Shown here: positions 15,392 to 22,971 of the stretch, piece by piece
Position numbering within the stretch: the stretch's first letter is position 1
Layout: each line of letters opens with the position of its first letter
Assembly: GCF_900635955.1 (NCBI RefSeq)
Contig: NZ_LR134201.1
Span: 4,402,001-4,466,000, forward strand
DNA length: 64,000 nt
Origin: Cedecea lapagei
Lineage (GTDB): Bacteria > Pseudomonadota > Gammaproteobacteria > Enterobacterales > Enterobacteriaceae
Direction of reading: 5' to 3'
Notes under the pieces: model-generated
Databases searched by the model: none
The model's input: the letters and a program-made list of their open reading frames with translations, nothing else
Told to the model about the DNA's origin: nothing
Program-made: the position numbers and the translations under genes

Positions 15392-17653
15392 TCAAGCGCT
15401 ACGCAGATTCTGCGCCGCTTGCACCATGTTTGCCAGCGCCGCACGGGTTTCTGGCCAGCCGCGGGTTTTCAGGCCGCAGTCCGGGTTAACCCACAGGCGT
15501 TCTGCCGGAACGGATTCCGCCGCTTTCTTCAGTAGCGCTTCAATCCACTCCACATCCGGAACGTTTGGGGAGTGAATGTCATACACGCCAGGCCCGATTT
15601 CGTTCGGATATTCGAACTCTTTAAACGACTCGAGCAGATCCATATCGGAACGAGAAGTCTCGATGGTTATCACGTCTGCATCCAGCGCCGCGATAGAGTC
15701 CATGATGTCGTTGAACTCGCAGTAACACATATGGGTGTGGATTTGGGTGTCGTCACGCACTACGGCGGCGTTCAGGCGGAAAGCTTCAACGCCCCACTCC
15801 AGATAAGCCTGCCAGTCGGACTGACGCAGCGGTAAGCCTTCACGCAGAGCGGGCTCATCGATCTGGATGATGCCGATGCCTACCGCTTCCAGATCGGCCA
15901 CTTCGTCACGCAGAGCCAGCGCAATCTGCTTCGCGATAGTCTCACGGGAAACATCTTCACGCGGGAACGACCAGCAAAGAATAGTTACCGGGCCTGTCAG
16001 CATGCCTTTAACCGGTTTGTCGGTCAGAGACTGTGCGTACTTCGCCCACTCAACGGTAATTGGCTCAGGGCGGCTGATATCGCCGATAACAATCGGTGGC
16101 TTAACGCAGCGGGAGCCGTAGCTCTGCACCCAGCCGTTCTGAGTAAATACGAAGCCGTCCAGATGCTCGCCGAAGTACTCAACCATGTCGTTACGCTCGG
16201 CTTCGCCGTGCACCAGCACGTCCAGGCCCAGGCGCTCCTGCTCGACAATCGCCTGCTTAATATGTTCGGCAATACCGGTACGGTAGTGGTTAGCGTCCAG
16301 CTTGCCTTTCTTGAAGTCCAGACGCAGGCCGCGGATCTCGGTGGTTTGCGGGAAAGAGCCGATGGTCGTCGTTGGCCACGCCGGCAGGTTAAAGCGTTCA
16401 CGCTGCGCCGCCGCACGCGCGGTATAGGCGCTGTGTCGCTGGCTGTCCTTAGCCGTAATTTTTGCAAGGCGTTCACCCACGGCGGCGTTATGCACGCGCT
16501 TAGAGTGACGGCGAGCCTGAATAGGCGCGCTCCATTCGACAAGCTTCGCGGTATCACCGCTGTTCAACGCTTCGGTCAGCAGAGACAGCTCGGCACACTT
16601 CTGCAGGGCGAAGGCAAACCAGCTTTTCACTTCTGCATCGAGGCGAGTCTCTACGCTAAGGTCGATTGGGCTGTGCAGCAGGGAGCAGGAAGAGGCCACC
16701 CACAGGTCACGTTTACCCACCAGGTCTCTCAGCTGAGCGTATTTTTCCGTCAGGTCGGCACGCCAGACGTTACGACCGTTTATCACGCCCGCAGACAGCA
16801 GCCAGCTGGCAGGCAGTTTCTGATGGATCTCTTGCACATCATCTTTACCATGCACAAAGTCTACATGCAGGCCCTGAACCGGCAGCGCGGTGATGGTATC
16901 CAGATTTGGTCCCACGCCTTCGAAGTAGGTAGTGAGCAGCAGTTTCACCTGGCCGGTCAGCGCGTCGTAGGCCGGTTTGAAGGCATCGAGCCACGCTTTT
17001 GGCAGCTCCAGCACCAGCGCAGGCTCGTCGATTTGCACCCACTCAACGCCGCGTTTCGCCAGCTCCGCCAGCACCTGCTGGTAGACCGGCAGAATCTCTT
17101 TCAGCAGGCTCAGGCGGTCAAACTGCTCGCCCTTCACTTTGCCTAACCACAGGTAAGTCACCGGGCCCAGCAGCACGGGTTTCACCTTGTGGCCCAGCGC
17201 CAGGGCTTCATCGACTTCTTCAAGCAGCTGAGTCCAGGTCAGTTTGAACGACTGGCCTTTGGTGAATTCCGGCACCATATAGTGATAGTTAGTGTTAAAC
17301 CATTTGGTCATTTCAGCGGCGGCGGCGGGTTCACCGGTTGGCGCACGGCCACGGCCAATGCGGAAAAGCGTATCAATATCAACGCTGCCGTCTTTGTTCT
17401 GATGACGAGCCGGCACGTTACCAAGCAGCAGGCTGGTGGTCAGAACATGGTCGTACCAGGCGAAGTCGCCCACCGGCAGCAGCTCTACGCCTGCCTGTTT
17501 TTGTTGATCCCAGTGGCGGGCACGAAGTTCGCGGCCCACCGCCAGTAATTCTTCGCGGGAGGTGTTCCCTGCCCAGTAGCTTTCCTGTGCTTTTTTTAAC
17601 TCGCGCTTAAGGCCGACGCGAGGGAACCCCAGGGTGTGATTACGGATTGTCAT
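15392..17653 (-). CDS. metE: Cobalamin-independent methionine synthase MetE
   Basis: Transfers a methyl group from 5-methyltetrahydropteroyl-triglutamate to homocysteine without B12, the last step of methionine synthesis. The 753 residues equal the E. coli length. The C-terminal catalytic barrel has the zinc ligands in HTHMCYCEFND, in FGEHLDGF-type surroundings (GEAERNDMVEYF) and in NPDCGLKTRGW. The N-terminal barrel has the folate-binding substrate segment (LGFPRVGLKRELKKA). Divergent from its activator metR across 116 bp that contain tandem MetJ boxes. Confidence 0.98.
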   Translation of the reverse strand: MTIRNHTLGFPRVGLKRELKKAQESYWAGNTSREELLAVGRELRARHWDQQKQAGVELLPVGDFAWYDHVLTTSLLLGNVPARHQNKDGSVDIDTLFRIGRGRAPTGEPAAAAEMTKWFNTNYHYMVPEFTKGQSFKLTWTQLLEEVDEALALGHKVKPVLLGPVTYLWLGKVKGEQFDRLSLLKEILPVYQQVLAELAKRGVEWVQIDEPALVLELPKAWLDAFKPAYDALTGQVKLLLTTYFEGVGPNLDTITALPVQGLHVDFVHGKDDVQEIHQKLPASWLLSAGVINGRNVWRADLTEKYAQLRDLVGKRDLWVASSCSLLHSPIDLSVETRLDAEVKSWFAFALQKCAELSLLTEALNSGDTAKLVEWSAPIQARRHSKRVHNAAVGERLAKITAKDSQRHSAYTARAAAQRERFNLPAWPTTTIGSFPQTTEIRGLRLDFKKGKLDANHYRTGIAEHIKQAIVEQERLGLDVLVHGEAERNDMVEYFGEHLDGFVFTQNGWVQSYGSRCVKPPIVIGDISRPEPITVEWAKYAQSLTDKPVKGMLTGPVTILCWSFPREDVSRETIAKQIALALRDEVADLEAVGIGIIQIDEPALREGLPLRQSDWQAYLEWGVEAFRLNAAVVRDDTQIHTHMCYCEFNDIMDSIAALDADVITIETSRSDMDLLESFKEFEYPNEIGPGVYDIHSPNVPDVEWIEALLKKAAESVPAERLWVNPDCGLKTRGWPETRAALANMVQAAQNLRSA

Positions 17654-17682
17654 GGTCTTTCCCCTATTCGTTCGATGTATTT

Positions 17683-17698
17683 AGACGTCCAGATGTTT
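17683..17698. promoter_or_regulatory. Tandem MetJ boxes in the metE/metR gap
   Basis: Two adjacent 8-mers, AGACGTCC and AGATGTTT, match the MetJ box AGACGTCT at 7 of 8 and 5 to 6 of 8 positions. MetJ with S-adenosylmethionine binds such tandem boxes to repress metE. They lie about 30-45 bp upstream of the metE start. Confidence 0.7.
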
Positions 17699-17769
17699 AC
17701 ACCGCTATAATCCGCAGGTACTGTATATTCCTCAAGCGCAATTTGTTCATGGCGAAGTGAAGGACTTTC

Positions 17770-18723
17770 ATGATCGAGATTAAACACCTGCGGACGCTGC
17801 AAGCGTTACGACACAGCGGTTCGCTGGCCGCTGCGGCCGCCGCACTGCATCAGACCCAGTCTGCCCTCTCGCACCAGTTCAGCGATCTGGAGCAGCGGCT
17901 CGGCTTTCGCCTGTTTATCCGTAAAAGTCAGCCGCTTCGCTTTACGCCGCAGGGAGAGATCCTGCTGCAGCTTGCCGAACAGGTTTTGCCGCAAATCGGC
18001 CGTGCCCTGCAGGCCTGTAATGAGCCGCACCAGACACGCCTGCGTATCGCGATTGAGTGTCACAGCTGCATTCAGTGGCTAACGCCAGCGCTGGAGAATT
18101 TCCGCCAGCACTGGCCGCAGGTGGAGATGGACTTTAAGTCGGGCGTGACATTTGATCCGCAGCCTGCGCTGCAGCAGGGTGAACTGGATATTGTCCTGAC
18201 TTCAGATATCCTGCCGCGCAGTGGGCTGCACTATTCGCCGATGTTTGATTTTGAAGTGCGGCTGGTGATGGCGACCGATCATCCGCTGGCGAAAAAAGAG
18301 AGTATTGAACCGGGCGATTTAGCGCCTGAGACGCTGCTTATCTATCCGGTACAGCGCGAGCGCATGGATATCTGGCGTAACTTCTTACAGCCAGCAGGCG
18401 TTAGCCCGTCATTGAAAAGCGTTGATAACACGTTACTGCTGATTCAGATGGTAGCGGCACGCATGGGAATTGCCGCGCTGCCGCACTGGGTAGTGGAGAG
18501 TTTTGAACACCAGGGTCTGATTGTCACCAGAACCCTGGGTGAAGGTTTATGGAGCCGTCTGTACGCCGCGGTTCGCGATGGCGAACAGCGCCAGCCGGTG
18601 ACCGAAGCGTTTATTCGCTCGACGCGCCAGCATGCCTGCGACCATTTACCGTTTGTGAAGAACGCGGAGCGACCCAACGTCGATGCACCCACAGCGAGGC
18701 CATTATCACCGTTCCCCCAATGA
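17770..18723 (+). CDS. metR: LysR-type methionine regulator MetR
   Basis: Homocysteine-responsive activator of metE, metH and related genes. The 317-residue product has the N-terminal LysR winged helix-turn-helix (MIEIKHLRTLQALRHSGSLA...ALHQTQSALSHQFSDLEQRLGFRLFIR) and a two-lobed effector domain. The length equals E. coli MetR. AAGGA precedes the ATG. The palindrome TGAA-N5-TTCA, which is the MetR consensus, overlaps this start codon (17758-17770). The last 113 bp overlap, antisense, the 3' end of the convergent transporter gene. Confidence 0.96.
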   Translation: MIEIKHLRTLQALRHSGSLAAAAAALHQTQSALSHQFSDLEQRLGFRLFIRKSQPLRFTPQGEILLQLAEQVLPQIGRALQACNEPHQTRLRIAIECHSCIQWLTPALENFRQHWPQVEMDFKSGVTFDPQPALQQGELDIVLTSDILPRSGLHYSPMFDFEVRLVMATDHPLAKKESIEPGDLAPETLLIYPVQRERMDIWRNFLQPAGVSPSLKSVDNTLLLIQMVAARMGIAALPHWVVESFEHQGLIVTRTLGEGLWSRLYAAVRDGEQRQPVTEAFIRSTRQHACDHLPFVKNAERPNVDAPTARPLSPFPQ

Positions 18724-19573
18724 TAAAGCTCGGCCAGTGGGGCTGTTCCTGCCAGATAGCCAGGTTTACCAGCAGCCCGGCGGGGACATGTACGTTGTTC
18801 ATGATGCCGAGCGTGCCGGCATCCACCTGGGTTGCTCCATAGTTCCACATAAAGTAGCCCAGCCCGGAAGCCACGACGCCAAGCCAGATCAGAATCCCCC
18901 ACTGTAGATGTGTGGTCGGAAGCTTGTGCGGATTACCGAGCGTAAACCAGGCAGCCACGGCGACGATAAACGCCCCCAGATAGAACCAGGAAAACGCGCA
19001 GTGCTGCGGCATGGGGTGGGTTTCCATTAAACGCTTGTAGCCCACCATCCCGATGGCGAAGCAGATATTGGCGCCCTGCACCAGCAGCAGGCCGATCCAG
19101 AAGTGATCGCTCACTTTGTCATAGCGAATAATCGCCGCACCGATAACCGCCAGCCCGGCGCTCAGCGCATAGCCCCAGCGCAGCTTATTACCGCTAAGCA
19201 GATCGTAGATTAGCGTGACATACAGCGGGGTCATCACGGTGAAGAGCAGGAACTCAGATACCGTAAGGTACATGTAGGCGCGGAAGCTAAGGAGGTACAT
19301 CACGCCCAGCTGCAGCGCCCCCACCAGCATGTACAGCAGCAGAGTCTTTGGCCGGTGGCCCTTAAAACGCAGAAACGGCAGAAATACCAGCGCAGCCAGG
19401 CCGACGCGCATCAGCACCGAGAAATAGCTGTCCACATGCCCGGCAAGGTATTCGCCTATCAGGCTAAAAGAGAACGCCCACAGAATGGTGGTAATGATAA
19501 GTAATGGCACAATCAGCAATCCGCAACCAACAAGATTGCGCCATTGTACTGAGAGGATGCTACGTCGGCTCAA
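18611..19573 (-). CDS. yigM: EamA-family inner membrane transporter YigM (biotin transporter)
   Basis: A 320-residue protein with about ten hydrophobic segments of the drug/metabolite transporter (EamA) fold. By position next to metR and yigL it is YigM, which in E. coli has been reported as a biotin uptake carrier (BioP). It is about 20 residues longer than I recall for the K-12 protein. The C-terminal tail after the last helix (RRWVAPRSSQTVNGRRHAGASSE) is encoded in the 113 bp overlapping metR on the other strand. Identity as YigM rests on synteny plus fold; substrate is inferred from the family member. Confidence 0.82.
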   Translation of the reverse strand: MSRRSILSVQWRNLVGCGLLIVPLLIITTILWAFSFSLIGEYLAGHVDSYFSVLMRVGLAALVFLPFLRFKGHRPKTLLLYMLVGALQLGVMYLLSFRAYMYLTVSEFLLFTVMTPLYVTLIYDLLSGNKLRWGYALSAGLAVIGAAIIRYDKVSDHFWIGLLLVQGANICFAIGMVGYKRLMETHPMPQHCAFSWFYLGAFIVAVAAWFTLGNPHKLPTTHLQWGILIWLGVVASGLGYFMWNYGATQVDAGTLGIMNNVHVPAGLLVNLAIWQEQPHWPSFIIGGTVIMASLWVHRRWVAPRSSQTVNGRRHAGASSE

Positions 19574-19621
19574 CTATTTAGTTGACGAATGGTTATTAAT
19601 AGACCACTCGCCGTTTGCCGA

Positions 19622-20428
19622 TCACTCCGCGTTGAGAAAGAGTCTGCGAAGGTAGTGCGGGACAGCGTTATCGGCGTTGGTGCCGATAACCTCGAGATCC
19701 GGCAGCAGATCCTTGAGGCGCTGGTGAGCGTTGCCCATGATGCAGCCCTTGCCGGCCATACTCAGCATCTCTGCGTCGTTCATGCCGTCGCCAAAGGCAA
19801 TGCACTCTTTCAGGCTGTAGCCCATCGCTTTTGCGACCGCTTCCAGCGCATGCCCTTTGGAGACGCCGCCCGCCATGACTTCAAGGCAGGTGAGCGTAGA
19901 GAAGCTGACGTTAACGCGGTCACCCCAGCGGGCATTGATTGCCTGCTCCAGCGGCAGCAGCGTGTCATGGTCGTCGCAGGTGAAGAACACTTTGCTGACG
20001 CCATCCGCTTCCAGCAGGCCCGGCTCAAACAAGGTATAGCTGAATTTAGCTTCCTGGAAATACTTCATCTCTTCCGGGCGGTGGCGGTTCATAAACCATT
20101 CGTCGCCCCGGTAGACATTGGTCACGATGTCCGGATTGTTATGCACCACGCCAAACAGGTCCTGGGCAATATCGTGGTCGAGGTCGTGAGAGAAGAACAG
20201 GTTACCGTCGGTATCGTGCACACGAGCCCCGTTCGAGGTGATCATGTACGCCTTAATCTCAAGGTTATCGCGAATTTGCGCCACGTCGATATGATGACGA
20301 CCCGTAGCAAAGACAAAGTTAACGCCTTCGGCCGTGAGCAGTTTTAACGTTTCTTTCGCATAAGCGGAGAGGAAATGATCGGGAGACAGCAAGGTGCCAT
20401 CTAAATCTGAAGCAACAACGTGGTACAT
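19622..20428 (-). CDS. yigL: HAD-superfamily sugar/pyridoxal phosphatase YigL
   Basis: Cof-type haloacid dehalogenase phosphatase of 268 residues, near identical to E. coli YigL, which dephosphorylates pyridoxal phosphate and sugar phosphates and helps relieve glucose-phosphate stress. Motif I is VVASDLDGTLL, motif II lies in FVFATGR, motif III K in GGVSKGHALEAVA and motif IV is AFGDGMNDAEML. In E. coli it is co-transcribed with pldB and its message is stabilised by SgrS pairing within the pldB coding region; here an ERIC element lies between the two genes. Confidence 0.95.
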   Translation of the reverse strand: MYHVVASDLDGTLLSPDHFLSAYAKETLKLLTAEGVNFVFATGRHHIDVAQIRDNLEIKAYMITSNGARVHDTDGNLFFSHDLDHDIAQDLFGVVHNNPDIVTNVYRGDEWFMNRHRPEEMKYFQEAKFSYTLFEPGLLEADGVSKVFFTCDDHDTLLPLEQAINARWGDRVNVSFSTLTCLEVMAGGVSKGHALEAVAKAMGYSLKECIAFGDGMNDAEMLSMAGKGCIMGNAHQRLKDLLPDLEVIGTNADNAVPHYLRRLFLNAE

Positions 20429-20443
20429 AGGGACCTCTGGTAA

Positions 20444-20566
20444 TACTCGTCATACTTCAAGTTGTAGGGGTGTTGGCTGCATTCACTTACCCGAATCACT
20501 TACTTCAGTAAGCTCATCGGGATAAGCTCTCTGGCCGCCTGGCTACAACTCGAATTATTTAGAGTA
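20444..20566. repeat. ERIC (enterobacterial repetitive intergenic consensus) element
   Basis: A 123-bp imperfect palindrome bounded by TACTC and GAGTA, with arms TTCAAGTTGTAG and CTACAACTCGAA and the diagnostic central segment CACTTACTTCAGTAAGCTC. Both ends match the ERIC/IRU consensus as I remember it. It occupies the whole pldB-yigL gap. Its right end supplies the last three codons and the TAA of pldB (stop at 20555-20557). In the transcript it would fold into a long hairpin between the two cistrons. Confidence 0.9.
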
Positions 20567-21565
20567 AATTAATGAATTATGCCGGTCGAAAAATTCAAGC
20601 ACGGCAGACAAGGCTCTGGCTCGCATAGCGTCCTTCTCAAACAGGATCTCGTGATACGCGCCTTCAATAACGTAAGGTGTTTCCCCCTCACAAGGGTGGC
20701 CCGCCGCGGCCATAATTTCGCAGAAGCGCTGGTGCGCGCGGTTATCGACCACTCGCTCCTCTTCTGCCTGGAGTAAAAAGATCGGCGTGGTGATGGCAGT
20801 GGCTCCTGCTAACACCTTTTCTCCGGCGAGGATCCCTTCGCGTACCCAATGGAACGTTGGCCCCCCTACCCGCAATGCTGGCTCATCAGCATAAAAACGC
20901 AGGCTACGGCGGTACCGCTCTTCACTGTGGGTCAGGACGTTAACGCTAAACGGCAGTGCGCGCCAGCGGCCCGTCCCCAGAGCGTATCCTTCCCGAATAC
21001 GCGGATGTCCTTCGGCCCAGTCAAGAATATGGCGCACCATCCACTCCGGCCAGCGTAGCGTAATCCCGAACATCGGCGCGCAAAGTGCGACCGCGTCAAA
21101 GGCATCCGGCGCTTGCTGCAGCCATAACGCGGCAATCGCACCGCCCATGGAATGGGCCAGCAGGTAACGTTTACGCCAGGGCCCCGACGCCACTTCCTGC
21201 TGGTAAAAGCGGTCAAAATCTTCAACATAGTCGTTAAAATTGACGACGTGCCCACGATGAGTATCCGACAGCATACGCCCCGAACGCCCCTGACCACGGT
21301 GGTCGATAATCAGGACATCAAACCCGCTGTGATACAGGTCATAGGCGAGCTCAGCATATTTCACATAGCTTTCTATCCTGCCAGGGCAGACAACAATCAC
21401 GCGGTCGTGCTGCGGGGAGGAGAAGCGAACGTAGCGAACCGGCACGTCATCCACGCCGTTGAATTCACGCTCTTCCCGCCCGCGCCAGAAGTCCGTTAGC
21501 GGACCCGTGGCAAAAGCAGCAAATGCGCCTTCCCGTTCTAACCATCCGTTTTTATGCTGAGACAT
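20555..21565 (-). CDS. pldB: Lysophospholipase L2 PldB
   Basis: Inner-membrane-associated alpha/beta hydrolase that deacylates 2-acyl lysophospholipids. The nucleophile elbow is LLAHSMGGAIAALW, the oxyanion/acid region includes LLQAEEERVVDN and the histidine lies in VIEGAYHEILFEKD. I prefer the ATG at 21565 (MSQHKNGWLEREGAF, 336 aa), which aligns with the E. coli start; an ATG four codons upstream at 21577 is equally open and neither has a strong ribosome site. The final residues IYSK plus the stop are partly encoded by the ERIC element, replacing the longer E. coli tail. Confidence 0.92.
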   Translation of the reverse strand: MSQHKNGWLEREGAFAAFATGPLTDFWRGREEREFNGVDDVPVRYVRFSSPQHDRVIVVCPGRIESYVKYAELAYDLYHSGFDVLIIDHRGQGRSGRMLSDTHRGHVVNFNDYVEDFDRFYQQEVASGPWRKRYLLAHSMGGAIAALWLQQAPDAFDAVALCAPMFGITLRWPEWMVRHILDWAEGHPRIREGYALGTGRWRALPFSVNVLTHSEERYRRSLRFYADEPALRVGGPTFHWVREGILAGEKVLAGATAITTPIFLLQAEEERVVDNRAHQRFCEIMAAAGHPCEGETPYVIEGAYHEILFEKDAMRARALSAVLEFFDRHNSLIYSK

Positions 21566-21665
21566 AGGGGTTGGCATCAGGTATCTGTGGTTTTTTTTGA
21601 GCTCATGGAACGCTTATCAACAATAGCGTATTGTGGCATAAAAGTGCGCGTTCAGGGAGTTTCAC

Positions 21666-22286
21666 ATGACCTTCGAGTGGTGGTTTACCTATCTGCTGAC
21701 CACAATCATTCTTAGCCTTTCCCCCGGTTCCGGGGCCATCAATACCATGACCACCGCTATCAGCCACGGCTATCGCGGCGCGGCGGCGTCGATTACCGGG
21801 CTGCAAACCGGGCTTGCGCTGCACATCGTGCTGGTGGGCGTCGGTCTCGGCGCGCTGTTCTCACGCTCTCTGCTGGCCTTTGAAGTGCTGAAGTGGGCGG
21901 GTGTCGCCTATCTTATCTGGCTGGGGATCCAGCAATGGAGAGCTGCCGGAGCGCTGGATTTGAACACGCTGGCAATCACCCAGCCGCGCAGCAAACTGTT
22001 TAAGCGGGCGGTGTTCGTCAACCTGACAAACCCCAAAAGCATCGTGTTTCTTGCCGCCCTGTTCCCGCAGTTTATCGTGCCGCATCAGCCCCAGGCGATG
22101 CAGTACGTCGTGCTCGGCGTCACCACGGTGGTGGTGGATATCGTCGTGATGATTGGCTATGCGACGCTGGCAAAACGCATTGCCGCCTGGATCAAAGGGC
22201 CGCGCCAGATGAAGGCCATGAATCGGGTCTTCGGGTCGCTGTTTATGCTGGTGGGCGCGCTGCTTGCCGGAGCGCGCCAGGCCTGA
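21666..22286 (+). CDS. rhtB: Homoserine/homoserine lactone efflux protein RhtB
   Basis: LysE/RhtB-family exporter of 206 residues, the same length as in E. coli, with about six hydrophobic segments. The family signature appears as LSLSPGSGAINTM and NLTNPKSIVFLAALFPQF. GGGAGT precedes the ATG. It is convergent with rhtC, stop codons abutting (22286/22287), and divergent from pldB. Confidence 0.95.
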   Translation: MTFEWWFTYLLTTIILSLSPGSGAINTMTTAISHGYRGAAASITGLQTGLALHIVLVGVGLGALFSRSLLAFEVLKWAGVAYLIWLGIQQWRAAGALDLNTLAITQPRSKLFKRAVFVNLTNPKSIVFLAALFPQFIVPHQPQAMQYVVLGVTTVVVDIVVMIGYATLAKRIAAWIKGPRQMKAMNRVFGSLFMLVGALLAGARQA

Positions 22287-22907
22287 TTATCGGGAGATGA
22301 TCAGGTGAATACCAAAACCGGTGAACAGCGCACCCGCCATACCGTCGATCCATTTGGCGAGGCGCTGATAGCCGCGGCGCATTTTCGGTAAGGCAAACAG
22401 GCTTGCCACAACGGTGAACCAGGCGAAAGTTTCAATCGCGATCAGTACAAACAGGCCCCAGCGCTCAGCGCTACCGACGTTGTCCCCCACAAACAGCGAG
22501 AACACGCTGCCAAAGTAGATAATCGCTTTCGGGTTAGCCAGGTTGGTCAGCAGCCCTTTCAAAAAGCTCTTCCCGCCGCTCGCCAGCTCAACCTTCGGTG
22601 ACTCTTCGCTTTTGCTCTCTTTTCTGAAGGCACCGCGCAGCATCTGGTAGCCCATCCAGCACAGATACAGGCCACCGCCGACCATGATGATGTTATGCAG
22701 CCAGGCCATTTTTTCGAGGATCAGATGCAGGCCAAGCAGCGCTACGCCCGCCCAAACCATGACGCCGGCGGTAATGCCCAGAACGCCCATCATCGCCTCT
22801 TTGCGAGAGCGGCTTACGGCTGTCTGGGAAACAAAGAAAAAGTCAGGACCCGGGCTCATCAGGGCAACAATGTGCACCAGCGCCACGGTCAGGAATAACA
22901 TCAACAT
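22287..22907 (-). CDS. rhtC: Threonine efflux protein RhtC
   Basis: LysE/RhtB-family threonine exporter of 206 residues, equal to the E. coli length. Signature segments are ALMSPGPDFFFVSQTA and NLANPKAIIYFGSVFSLF; six membrane segments are visible. It lies 64 bp downstream of recQ on the same strand and ends at the rhtB stop. It is a paralogue of rhtB in a tail-to-tail pair. Confidence 0.95.
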   Translation of the reverse strand: MLMLFLTVALVHIVALMSPGPDFFFVSQTAVSRSRKEAMMGVLGITAGVMVWAGVALLGLHLILEKMAWLHNIIMVGGGLYLCWMGYQMLRGAFRKESKSEESPKVELASGGKSFLKGLLTNLANPKAIIYFGSVFSLFVGDNVGSAERWGLFVLIAIETFAWFTVVASLFALPKMRRGYQRLAKWIDGMAGALFTGFGIHLIISR

Positions 22908-22971
22908 AGGGAATAGCTCGCGTGCAGATAATGTGAAGAGTCAGTATCCTGCCACTTTTTATCGCGGCAGG

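Noticed and set aside
16163..17146. A 327-codon plus-strand open frame
   Set aside because: It lies wholly antisense to metE, whose protein is intact and conserved; the translated sequence has no recognisable family.
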